Source: Desulfovibrio sp. | GTDB lineage: Bacteria; Desulfobacterota; Desulfovibrionia; Desulfovibrionales; Desulfovibrionaceae | Assembly (NCBI GenBank): GCA_031272405.1 | Contig: JAISTW010000018.1 | Coordinates: 1-40,800 of the forward strand | Length of the DNA: 40,800 nucleotides | Reading direction: 5' to 3' | Part shown: positions 1-7,210 of the stretch, one piece after another | Layout of the letters: every line of letters starts with the position of its first letter | How positions within the stretch are numbered: the first letter of the stretch is position 1 | Position numbers and translations under genes: made by a program | Notes under the pieces: generated by a model | The model's database searches: none | Told to the model about the DNA's origin: nothing | Seen by the model: the letters and a program-made list of their open reading frames with translations, nothing else

Positions 1-1205
1 TTCTCCCGCCAGAACCGCTGAAATTCCCTGAGCAGGGCGCTCATGTCCAGATTCTTGCCGTCCATCCAGCGACTGCTGAGCGTGCGCGGCAATCCGAACT
101 GCGTGTCATAGTTGAGCGCGCGGACGATGACGTCGCGGTAAATGGGGTTTGCCGGGCACAATCCCATTTCCAAATCGTCTTTCAACAAGCCCAGGTCAAG
201 GCAAAACTTTGTGTCGTCGTCCTGCAGAGGGACTGTATTGTTCAAGCCCGCCAGCACCGGTTCAACGACCCTGCGCACGCGTGGTTCCTTGAGCCGTTCC
301 AGCAGGGAGTCAATGTGCGTGTCCCGCCGCTGCATGATGGCCTCGGCCGCGTTGCCGATATGCGCTGCCGTGACGGGCTTGGTATAATCGCCGCCCATAT
401 CTTTTTCCACGACCAGTCGGGCCAGGGCGTTGACCAGCCAGGGCTGGCCCTGGGACCAGTACAAGGCCTGGTCCACGGCGTCCGGCTCAAAGACCTGCCC
501 TGTGGCTTCGGTGTGCTGTTGATACAGAACCGCGATCTGCTCCTGTGTGAAGTTGCTGAGGGTCAGAGCCTCGGTGACGATATTGAAAGGACTGGCCGAA
601 CCGAGGGTCTCGCTGTCCGGACGGATGTGGGCTTTGAAATCCCGGATGTCGCGCATGCCAATGAGGGAGATTGACCACGGGAAAGGCGCGGCATCGCGAT
701 TGACGTAGCCGTCGCGCAACTGGCGCAGAAAAGTGATGAGCGTCTGACCGGAAAGGCAGTCGGCTTCATCGAAAAAAATGATCAGCGGTTTGTCCAGGGA
801 AGCGCACAGTTGCGACAGCGCCAGCCGAACTGCCGTTACAGGGCTTTCGGCCGGCAACATGCCGGAATTGAGGGACTTCAGACCAGGGGATATGGCGACG
901 GCGGCATTGAGCAGGTCAACAATCAGATGTGATGTCCGATCAATGTCGGGCATGCCCTGCAAAGTTTCCAGCGAGCAATACAGGGCGTAGAATTGCCCCT
1001 GTTTGTTGATTTCATTGGTCAAGGTGCGCAGCAGCGTCGTCTTGCCGGACTGCCGGGCGGCGTGGATGACGAAATAGTGTCCCTGCTGAGCCAGCTTTTG
1101 CGCTTCAGGAAGTCGGGCAAGGGCGGGGATCATATAATGCCTGTCCGGTATGCACGGACCGGCGACATTGAAGTATTTGGGCAGGGTGGGGTAGACAATG
1201 GACAT
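1..1205 (-). CDS. AAA-type ATP-binding protein (3' end beyond window)
   Basis: The reading frame is open from an ATG at 1205 to the window edge, about 401 codons, with the C-terminus missing. A strong Shine-Dalgarno (AAAGGAG) lies 6 bases before the ATG. The Walker A is ARQSGKTT at about residues 50-57 and the Walker B is LIIFFDEAD at about 141-149. Both fit the AAA-like ATPase family of stand-alone ATP-binding proteins often annotated only as 'ATP-binding protein'. A SLIGMRDIRDFK stretch near residue 180 resembles the sensor-type strand after Walker B. The last visible residues (GKNLDMSALLREFQRFWRE) are where related proteins often carry an extra C-terminal domain, which would lie outside the window. 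No partner gene or substrate is apparent. It follows the polysaccharide genes on the same strand after a 136-base gap and probably has its own promoter. Confidence 0.7.
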   Translation of the reverse strand, partial: MSIVYPTLPKYFNVAGPCIPDRHYMIPALARLPEAQKLAQQGHYFVIHAARQSGKTTLLRTLTNEINKQGQFYALYCSLETLQGMPDIDRTSHLIVDLLNAAVAISPGLKSLNSGMLPAESPVTAVRLALSQLCASLDKPLIIFFDEADCLSGQTLITFLRQLRDGYVNRDAAPFPWSISLIGMRDIRDFKAHIRPDSETLGSASPFNIVTEALTLSNFTQEQIAVLYQQHTEATGQVFEPDAVDQALYWSQGQPWLVNALARLVVEKDMGGDYTKPVTAAHIGNAAEAIMQRRDTHIDSLLERLKEPRVRRVVEPVLAGLNNTVPLQDDDTKFCLDLGLLKDDLEMGLCPANPIYRDVIVRALNYDTQFGLPRTLSSRWMDGKNLDMSALLREFQRFWRE

Positions 1206-1253
1206 GACGCGCTCCTTTCCGCCTCAATACACCATGCGGCGGGGCAAGACAAG

Positions 1254-1269
1254 GTTGCCGCGCGGCAAC
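1254..1269. repeat. 16-bp perfect palindrome between the ATPase and sugar-transferase genes
   Basis: GTTGCCGC is followed directly by its inverse GCGGCAAC. It could form a hairpin with a tight turn or be a protein-binding site. It lies 49 bases before the ATPase start and 73 bases after the sugar transferase stop. No T-run follows on either strand, so it is not a standard intrinsic terminator. The role is unknown. Confidence 0.4.
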
Positions 1270-1341
1270 AATGCAGGAGCGATGGAGATCGTCTTGATGT
1301 TCCTGTAACGCTTGTAGAGGCTTACGAGCGAAAACACTATG

Positions 1342-2691
1342 CTATCGCGCCCCCTTGGGGAACAGCACCACGCCTATGGTCTTGAAGATGATATGCACGT
1401 CCAGCAGGATGGACATATTCTTGATGTAATACAGGTCGTATTCCAGTTTGCGGCGGGCGTCCTCCTCCGAAGCGCCGTAGGGGTAACACACCTGCGCCCA
1501 GCCGGTGAGGCCGGGCTTCACCGTGTGCCTCAGGCTGTAGTAGGGAATGCTCTGTCTGAGTCCCTGCACAAAGGCCATGCGTTCCGGCCTGGGGCCGATG
1601 AAGCTCATGTCGCCTTTGAGGATATTCCATATCTGCGGCAATTCGTCTATACGCACCTTGCGTATGAACCTGCCGAAACGGGTCACGCGGCTGTCGTTGG
1701 CGCCCGCCCAGACGGCCCCGTTTTTTTCCGCATCGGCGCGCATGGAACGGAATTTGTAAACAGTGAATTCCTTTTCGTGCAGCCCCACGCGATCCTGGCG
1801 GTAGATGATCGGCCCCGGCGATTCCAGGCGCACGATAATCGCCGTCAGCAACATGACCGGGGCGGCCGGAACAAGCAGGGCAAGTGAAATCATCACGTCC
1901 AGCGCTCTTTTGAGACGCCGGAGCGAGCCGCGCGTGTTGAGGGAAAATCCCTCTGTTTGCAGAAGCCATTCATCGTTGATCTGGGAAAGGGGCAGCCGTT
2001 GAACCACATGCTCGTAAAAGGTGCGGATATCCACGACCATGCGGCCGCGCAGCTTGGCTTCCAGCAAGTCATGGGCGATATCGTCGTCAATGGGGGCATT
2101 GGGCAAAAGCACTATCATGGTGGCCTTCCTGGCCTCGGCGATTTCCAGCGTTTTGAAGGGGGCCCCCAGCCAGATTCCGGCCTGGGGCGGTTGATGCGCT
2201 TCGCCTACGTAGCCGATGACTTCCGCCTGGGGCACTCCCTCAGCCAGCAGACTGTGCACCTTGCCGGTCCTGTCCACGCCCACCAGCAATACCCGCAAGG
2301 GGTGCGTAAACCTGGCGGCGTTGCGATAATATCCATAGCGCCAGCCAAGATTGAGACAGAACGTGAAGCTGAAAAGCGCCAGCAGCGTTTCCCGGTCGAA
2401 GCGCCAGTGTTCGAAGGCATAGGAAGCCGTGCTGGAAGAAATGATGCCCAGCACGCAGGCCAGCAGAACGCGCGCGGCGGTGTCCCGAAAATCCTCCTGG
2501 CCCACGCTGTAGGCGTCCAAAATATAGAAAAACAACATATAGAAAAACACAGTGAACAGGGTCGCGCCGGTATAATCCCGGAATATGCTCAAACCGGGTT
2601 CGATGGTGAGCAGTCCGGTTATGCAAAGCGCGAGCAGCAGGCAGAAAATATCCACCGTCTGCAGCAAGGCCCGTCTGTACACGCTTATCAT
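1342..2691 (-). CDS. Polyprenyl-phosphate sugar-1-phosphate transferase (exopolysaccharide initiation)
   Basis: This 449-residue protein belongs to the WbaP/EpsL family. Such enzymes load the first sugar phosphate onto undecaprenyl phosphate at the inner membrane to start a polysaccharide repeat unit. The N-terminal part has several hydrophobic segments (first at about residues 8-28) and a CoA-binding-like middle region. The C-terminal 190 residues are the bacterial sugar transferase domain: a membrane helix after RLKRALDVMIS, then VYKFRSM, RIDELPQIWNILKGDMS and IGPRPE, ending with KPGLTGWAQV. The ATG at 2691 overlaps the upstream glycosyltransferase stop as ATGA, so translation is probably coupled. 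A longer frame upstream is rejected because it would lie inside that gene. The first sugar cannot be told from sequence alone. Confidence 0.88.
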   Translation of the reverse strand: MISVYRRALLQTVDIFCLLLALCITGLLTIEPGLSIFRDYTGATLFTVFFYMLFFYILDAYSVGQEDFRDTAARVLLACVLGIISSSTASYAFEHWRFDRETLLALFSFTFCLNLGWRYGYYRNAARFTHPLRVLLVGVDRTGKVHSLLAEGVPQAEVIGYVGEAHQPPQAGIWLGAPFKTLEIAEARKATMIVLLPNAPIDDDIAHDLLEAKLRGRMVVDIRTFYEHVVQRLPLSQINDEWLLQTEGFSLNTRGSLRRLKRALDVMISLALLVPAAPVMLLTAIIVRLESPGPIIYRQDRVGLHEKEFTVYKFRSMRADAEKNGAVWAGANDSRVTRFGRFIRKVRIDELPQIWNILKGDMSFIGPRPERMAFVQGLRQSIPYYSLRHTVKPGLTGWAQVCYPYGASEEDARRKLEYDLYYIKNMSILLDVHIIFKTIGVVLFPKGAR

Positions 2692-3818
2692 GACCCGACT
2701 CCCTGAATGACGTTCATGCCGCGCAATATTTGTCCGGCAACATGCTCGGCGTCGCATTCCGTTTCGGCAAACGCGCGCGCGGCGGCGCCCATAACAGCCA
2801 CGGAATCCGGATCAAGGATGAATTTTTCCATGGCTTCGGCCAGGGCCGCGGCATCCCTGACCGGCACAAGAAAACCGTTCAGGCCGTCGCGCACCACTTC
2901 CCGGCAGCCCGGCGCGTTTGTCGCCACAGCCGGGCGGCCCATGCTCATGCCCTCCATGAGGGCCGTGGGCGCGCCTTCGCGCCGGGAGGGCAACACCAGC
3001 ACATGCGCCGCGGCGATACAGGGCCGCACGTCGTCCGTCTTGCCCAGGTACTCGATGTCGCCTTCCTGTTCCCAGGCTTTCACGGCGTCAAGAGGTATGC
3101 TGCCGGGACCTTGTTCCGGGGGGCCCAGCACCTGAAAACGGACTTCGGGGTGGCGCTTTTTCAGCAGGCGCGCGGCGGCGGCATATTCCGGCAGGCCCTT
3201 GGCCTCCAGGAGCCTCCCGACCAGCAGAAAAATCAGGGGCTGCGGCGGAAGCGGGGCTTGTCCGAAACGCCTGACGTCCACGCCCACCCCGCGCGTTATC
3301 CGCGCACGGACGTTGTTGCGCAGAATGCCGTTGCGGCGGAACACGTCCACATCATCCTGATTCTGGAAAAATATCCCCTCAGCGTGCCGCAGGGCAATCC
3401 GGTAGAGTTGGACTCCAAGCAGGTTGACGCATTTTTTCAGCGGGGTGTCGGCCTCAAAAGCGTAGCCAAGGCCGGTGATGGCTGCGAAGACATGGGGAAC
3501 GGAGGCCAAACGCGCGGCCAGACATCCGTAGATGACAGGTTTGATGGTTGAGGCGAAAAGAATATCCGGTTTTTCCCTTTTGAGCAGACGCGTCAAATCC
3601 AGCAACGTGTGCGCGTCGCGCAGCGGATTCATGCCTTTGCGGTCAAGTTTGTAGTGAACGACGCGCACGCCCAGGCCTGTCAGCCTGTTTTCAGCCCGGG
3701 AGTCCGCGTCGGGCACGGCACAGACAATCTCGCGGCAAAATTCCAGAGCGTTCCGCACGAGCACGCTCCAGAAATTGACGAGAGTTCCGGCCTGATTGCC
3801 GAGAATAAGCATTTTCAT
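2688..3818 (-). CDS. Glycosyltransferase family 4-type protein
   Basis: A 376-residue GT-B fold glycosyltransferase, expected to transfer a nucleotide-activated sugar to a lipid-linked acceptor on the cytoplasmic face. The N-terminal half starts MKMLILGNQAG and contains KPDILFASTIKPVIYG, typical of the acceptor domain. The C-terminal half has FLLVGRLLEAKG and the retaining-enzyme signature REGAPTALMEGMSMGRPAV, with the two glutamates of the E-x7-E motif. The start is uncertain: GTG at 3833, ATG at 3818 and ATG at 3812 are all in frame, and 3818 was chosen. It is coupled by ATGA overlap to the sugar-phosphate transferase, so the two genes form one small polysaccharide operon. No flippase or polymerase gene is in the window. 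Confidence 0.85.
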   Translation of the reverse strand: MKMLILGNQAGTLVNFWSVLVRNALEFCREIVCAVPDADSRAENRLTGLGVRVVHYKLDRKGMNPLRDAHTLLDLTRLLKREKPDILFASTIKPVIYGCLAARLASVPHVFAAITGLGYAFEADTPLKKCVNLLGVQLYRIALRHAEGIFFQNQDDVDVFRRNGILRNNVRARITRGVGVDVRRFGQAPLPPQPLIFLLVGRLLEAKGLPEYAAAARLLKKRHPEVRFQVLGPPEQGPGSIPLDAVKAWEQEGDIEYLGKTDDVRPCIAAAHVLVLPSRREGAPTALMEGMSMGRPAVATNAPGCREVVRDGLNGFLVPVRDAAALAEAMEKFILDPDSVAVMGAAARAFAETECDAEHVAGQILRGMNVIQGVGS

Positions 3819-3856
3819 CTCATTGCCGCGCACATGTTTTCTGCATGACCGCAGTC

Positions 3857-3884
3857 AATATACAACAAGGCCGGCCCGCTGCAA
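3857..3884 (-). promoter_or_regulatory. Possible sigma70 promoter for the polysaccharide pair
   Basis: On the minus strand TTGCAG (3884-3879) and TATATT (3862-3857) are separated by 16 bases, about 40 bases before the glycosyltransferase start. The -10 is good and the -35 is weak. It overlaps the hairpin at 3875-3890. Confidence 0.3.
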
Positions 3885-3897
3885 AGCGGGAATTTTT
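3875..3897 (+). terminator. Terminator-like hairpin in the divergent gap
   Basis: The arms CCCGCT and AGCGGG enclose a GCAA loop and are followed by AATTTTT on the plus strand. This has the form of an intrinsic terminator. No plus-strand gene lies upstream within the window, so the transcript it would end is unidentified. Confidence 0.45.
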
Positions 3898-3924
3898 GCA
3901 TGTTGTGGAGTGATTTCAGCGGAT

Positions 3925-3954
3925 TTGACATTCCGAGAATTTTCAGGCTATGTT
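3925..3954 (+). promoter_or_regulatory. Promoter for rlpA
   Basis: A consensus -35 TTGACA (3925-3930) is followed after 18 bases by TATGTT (3949-3954). A transcript starting near 3961 would have a leader of about 35 bases before the rlpA ATG at 3996. This is the clearest sigma70-type promoter in the window. Confidence 0.6.
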
Positions 3955-3995
3955 GGGAGACAATGGAGACGGCACAGACGACACGGAGAATGAGG

Positions 3996-4772
3996 ATGCA
4001 CTACTTGAGAATGTTGTTTTCTTTGACGCCCCTGTTGTTATGCCTCGCGCTCGCCTCTCCGGTTTGCGCGGACGCTCCCCCGGGACAGAGGGGGAAAAAC
4101 AGAAATGACAAAACCGTTGCGCCCAAATCCGTTTCCTCAAAATCATCCGCCTCAAAAAAGACTGTAAAAGCCGCGAAAGCCAAAAGCCAGACCGCCTCTT
4201 CCCAGCGTTCGAAGCACAAAAAGGCGCGCAAGGGCAAGAATGTTTCGGACAGGGACGACAGCCGCAGGATATGGATGCAGCGCGCCAGGGAGAGCGAAGT
4301 GCTGTCCGGGGCATCGTCCGGCGTGGCGTCATGGTACGGCGCCAAAGCCCACGGCGGGGCCACGGCCAGCGGCATCGACTACGACATGTATACGTTTACC
4401 GCCGCCCATCGCACCCTGCCCATAGGCACCATCGTCAAGGTGACCGACCAGCTCAACGGCCGCAGCGTGATGGTGTGCATTACAGACCGCGGTCCATACA
4501 GGCGCGGACGCATCATTGACCTTTCCTACGCGGCCGCCAGGCAGATTGATCTGAATTCCCGCGGCGTGGGCGCGGTGAATCTGGAAGTCGTCAGTGATGA
4601 AAACGGCATGCCTCTCAACGGCGACAAGGCATGGTACGTGCATTTCAGCCCGGACAAAGCCAGGGAGCGCGTCGGCCCCTTCCATGTGTTCGCCGACGCC
4701 GCCGCCATGCACGAAGCCTTGCGTCAGGCGTATCCGGAGGCGGAAGTCGTCATGGACAACGTCAACAAGTAA
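3996..4772 (+). CDS. rlpA: RlpA-like septal ring / lytic transglycosylase family protein
   Basis: A 258-residue exported protein. The ATG at 3996 has GGAG seven bases upstream and opens a signal peptide with cleavage expected after about residue 25 (SPVCA-DAPP). Residues 30-82 form a very basic linker rich in Lys, Ser and Ala. The double-psi beta-barrel domain spans about 109-199 with SGVASWYG, HGGATASG, TAAHRTLP and ITDRGPYRRGRIIDLS. RlpA proteins act on peptidoglycan stripped of stem peptides at the septum. Here the glutamate expected after TASG is isoleucine (Ile127), while the downstream His138 is kept at the expected spacing, so catalysis is doubtful. The C-terminal tail (WYVHFSP, then VGPFHVFADAAAM) is short and only vaguely SPOR-like. 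There is no lipobox, so it appears to be soluble in the periplasm. Confidence 0.87.
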   Translation: MHYLRMLFSLTPLLLCLALASPVCADAPPGQRGKNRNDKTVAPKSVSSKSSASKKTVKAAKAKSQTASSQRSKHKKARKGKNVSDRDDSRRIWMQRARESEVLSGASSGVASWYGAKAHGGATASGIDYDMYTFTAAHRTLPIGTIVKVTDQLNGRSVMVCITDRGPYRRGRIIDLSYAAARQIDLNSRGVGAVNLEVVSDENGMPLNGDKAWYVHFSPDKARERVGPFHVFADAAAMHEALRQAYPEAEVVMDNVNK

Positions 4773-4773
4773 A

Positions 4774-4814
4774 GGCGCGCTCCCCGCGCCGTGTCGGCGG
4801 ATTCCGGCGAATCC
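4774..4814. other. Two short hairpins in the rlpA/grpE convergent gap
   Basis: GGCGCG/CGCGCC (arms 4774-4779 and 4785-4790) and GGATTC/GAATCC around a CGGC loop (4799-4814) lie between the convergent rlpA and grpE stops. Neither has a T-run. They may slow polymerase from both sides, but an intrinsic terminator cannot be claimed. Confidence 0.3.
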
Positions 4815-4868
4815 CCGTCGAGGGCGTTTCCGCGCCCATGTGAAATGCTTCAGGCGGCCGTTGGACGG

Positions 4869-5522
4869 TCACTGGTGTATCATCACCTTGGCCGGGCGCA
4901 GTACTTTCTCCCCGAGCAGATAGCCCGCCTGCAAAACGCGGCTGACGGTTCCCGCCTCCAGCCCGGCCTGTTTTTCCACGCCCACGGCCTCATAGCGTTC
5001 CGGCGTGAAGGCGTCCCCCGCCTTGCCGAAAGGCGTGAGCCCATGCCCGGCCACGGCGTCCAGCAAAAGTTTTCTCGTCATGGCCACGCCCTGAAGCAGG
5101 TCGTTGCAGGCCTCGTTTTTGCTGCCGTAACGGAGCGCCAGATCCAGATTGTCCAGCGAGGGCAGAATGTCGCTCAACACGCGTTCCGAGGCGTAGCGCA
5201 TTTGCTCGTCGTGTTCGCGTTGCAGCCGCTTTTTGAAGTTTTCCATCTCCGCCGCGGAGCGCAATCGCAACTCTTCCATTTCAGTCTTCAGGCGGGCCGC
5301 TTCTTCGTCGTGACCGGGAGAGGGCATTGGGGGCCGCGTCTGTTGTTCCGCGTTCTGCTCAGGATCGTCGGAATCCCGGGAATGTTCGTCACCCGATTCG
5401 TGCCGTGTTTCAAGCGGGCCGAGGCCGAGAGGGTCGTCCCAGGGATTGAAAGGATCCACGAACTCGGTTTCTTCATGTTCTTTTCGGGACCTGTTGCGCG
5501 GTCCGGCTTTATGATGATGCAT
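4869..5522 (-). CDS. grpE: Nucleotide exchange factor GrpE
   Basis: A 217-residue co-chaperone that releases ADP from DnaK. Residues 1-70 are an acidic, poorly conserved extension opening with MHHHK. The long dimerising helix follows (about 70-120, MENFKKRLQREHDEQMRYA). Then come LSDILPSLDNLDLAL and the C-terminal beta domain with FTPERYEAV, GTVSRVLQAGYLLGEKVLRPAKV. These are hallmark GrpE stretches. AAGGAG lies five bases before the ATG at 5522. It sits only 24 bases downstream of the HD-GYP gene on the same strand. It is therefore probably the last gene of the lipid-transport operon and not next to dnaK or hrcA, neither of which is in the window. Confidence 0.95.
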   Translation of the reverse strand: MHHHKAGPRNRSRKEHEETEFVDPFNPWDDPLGLGPLETRHESGDEHSRDSDDPEQNAEQQTRPPMPSPGHDEEAARLKTEMEELRLRSAAEMENFKKRLQREHDEQMRYASERVLSDILPSLDNLDLALRYGSKNEACNDLLQGVAMTRKLLLDAVAGHGLTPFGKAGDAFTPERYEAVGVEKQAGLEAGTVSRVLQAGYLLGEKVLRPAKVMIHQ

Positions 5523-5546
5523 ATGCGCTCCTTTCGCGGCGCGTTT

Positions 5547-6626
5547 TCACTCCGCGTAACGCTCTTCGATTTCGCGAAATTCCGGCTGCAGATATTCAAA
5601 GGCGTCGGTTACGTCCGGATCGAACTGCGTGGCCCTGCCGTCCAGGATAAGTTTGGCGGATTCCTCATGGCTCATGGGCGGCTTGTACACGCGCTTGCTG
5701 CGCAGGGCGTCGTACACGTCGGCCACGCTCATCAGACGCGCGGAAACGGGTATTTCCTCTCCCTGTATCTTGCGCGGATATCCCTTGCCGTCCCAGCGCT
5801 CGTGGTGGCAATAGGCGATCTCCTGGGCTGTGGTCAAAAAGGAGTTTTCCTCGCCCAGAAATTCTTCTGTGGAGGTCAGCATGTCCCGCCCGCGCGTCGT
5901 GTGTTCTTTCATGACTTCAAATTCTTCCTCGGTCAGGCGGCCCGGCTTGTGCAACACGGCGTCGGGGATGGCCACCTTGCCCACATCGTGCAACGGCGCT
6001 GAAAGATAGAGCATGGAAATGAATTCCGGCGTCATCACGGCGGTGAATTTGGGCAGTTTGGCCATATATTGGGCCAGCGAGCGCACATAGTTCTGGGTGC
6101 GCTTGATGTGGGCGCCGGTTTCCGGATCCCGCCATTCGGCAAGGTTGGCCATGGCGTGGATTGTCGCCTCCTGGGTGAGAGCCAGTTGCCGTGTACGTTC
6201 TTCCACAAGTTCGTTGAGGTGATCGCGGTGGAGCTTCAATTCCACCGCGCTGTCAACCCGATTGCGCACCAGGGAGGCGATAAAGGGTTTTTTGATGTAA
6301 TCCTGGGCGCCGAGAGAAAGCCCTGTGGCCTCATCCACGCCTTCATCCTGCGCGGTGACGAAGATGACGGGGATGCCGGATGTTTTCGGATTTTCCTTGA
6401 GTTTGCGGCAGGCTTCGTAGCCGTTCATGCCCGGCATGACCACGTCAAGCAGAATAAGGTCCGGCTGGGGGGGGCAGTTGGCGATGCGCAGGGCATCATG
6501 GCCGTTTTTGGCGAACATGATTGTATAGGTGTTGCGCAATATTTCGGCGAGAATGCGCAAATTTTCAGAGGCGTCGTCCACGATGAGCACACGGATGCGT
6601 CTTTGCGGGGCAACAATTTGATTCAT
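5547..6626 (-). CDS. Response regulator with HD-GYP phosphodiesterase domain
   Basis: A 359-residue two-domain protein of the RpfG type. The receiver domain (about 11-125) has the acidic pair in LIVDDAS, the phospho-acceptor Asp61 in LILLDVVMPG and the lysine of YIKKPF. A helical linker leads to an HD-GYP domain with the metal-binding LHDVGKVAIPD (His213-Asp214) and a complete HHERWDGKGYP signature at about 274-284. All the usual catalytic residues are present, so cyclic-di-GMP hydrolysis is likely. The ATG at 6626 overlaps the pqiC stop as TGATG, and its AAGGAG lies inside pqiC. It is therefore co-translated with the lipid-transport genes. No cognate histidine kinase is next to it. The encoded MM start is read as GTG then ATG, with the ATG preferred. 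Confidence 0.93.
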   Translation of the reverse strand: MNQIVAPQRRIRVLIVDDASENLRILAEILRNTYTIMFAKNGHDALRIANCPPQPDLILLDVVMPGMNGYEACRKLKENPKTSGIPVIFVTAQDEGVDEATGLSLGAQDYIKKPFIASLVRNRVDSAVELKLHRDHLNELVEERTRQLALTQEATIHAMANLAEWRDPETGAHIKRTQNYVRSLAQYMAKLPKFTAVMTPEFISMLYLSAPLHDVGKVAIPDAVLHKPGRLTEEEFEVMKEHTTRGRDMLTSTEEFLGEENSFLTTAQEIAYCHHERWDGKGYPRKIQGEEIPVSARLMSVADVYDALRSKRVYKPPMSHEESAKLILDGRATQFDPDVTDAFEYLQPEFREIEERYAE

Positions 6627-7210
6627 CACTTTTTCTCCTTTTGCAGCAATGTCGGCAAAAGTCCCGCCAACCGCGCGGCAAACCGGCAGACGAGCCGGCT
6701 CTGGGATCGCGTCAGATCAGTGTAACTCATACCCAAAACAGGCTCTTCGGACGCCTCCAAACCCTGGGCCAGGATTTTGCCGCGTCTGTCTTTCAGCGTC
6801 CAGCGCGCCTGCAGATACGCCGTGCCGCCCAATGCTCCGTCAAAGCGGAGCACATCCAGAAACAGCGCCACGTCGGCGTCTTCTTCGCCGGCGTCCCGCA
6901 CTGTGACGCCCAAGGCCAGTAGGGAGGGGGCGAGTTCTTCCCGCATGACACGGCGTATGCCCTGGCCCAGCGGTTCCGCCCAGACGTTGAATTCCCCTAC
7001 CACAAGTCTTGTTTGCCCGTCAACACGGCTTACGATGCCGTGACGATCCAGATACTCCGGCAGAACCGGGCGGGCAAGGCCCAATGTCTTTGCGGGCAGA
7101 CTGTCCACCGCAACCGGCCTGGCCTCGCTTTCCAGCAGATAGTACGACGTCGGCGCGCTCCTGGCGCAGGCGGCGAGCAACAGGATGCCCAGAAGGAACG
7201 AAAGGCGCAT
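6626..7210 (-). CDS. PqiC/ABC-transporter auxiliary lipoprotein
   Basis: A 194-residue lipoprotein precursor. The signal peptide ends in the lipobox LLAAC, giving a lipidated Cys15. The mature part starts with SYYLLES and has LARPVLPEYLDRHGIVSR and VVGEFNVWAEPLGQGIRRVM, typical of the ABC_trans_aux (PqiC/YmbA) family. Such lipoproteins work with MCE-family complexes that move phospholipids between the two membranes, probably at the outer membrane. It lies directly after mlaD with a TGATG stop/start overlap, and its own stop overlaps the HD-GYP start. An MlaC-type soluble carrier is absent, so this protein may be the periplasmic or outer-membrane end of the system. Confidence 0.88.
   Translation of the reverse strand: MRLSFLLGILLLAACARSAPTSYYLLESEARPVAVDSLPAKTLGLARPVLPEYLDRHGIVSRVDGQTRLVVGEFNVWAEPLGQGIRRVMREELAPSLLALGVTVRDAGEEDADVALFLDVLRFDGALGGTAYLQARWTLKDRRGKILAQGLEASEEPVLGMSYTDLTRSQSRLVCRFAARLAGLLPTLLQKEKK

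Noticed and set aside
4791-6002. 403-codon plus-strand ORF
   Set aside because: It is antisense to grpE and the HD-GYP gene, both well supported.
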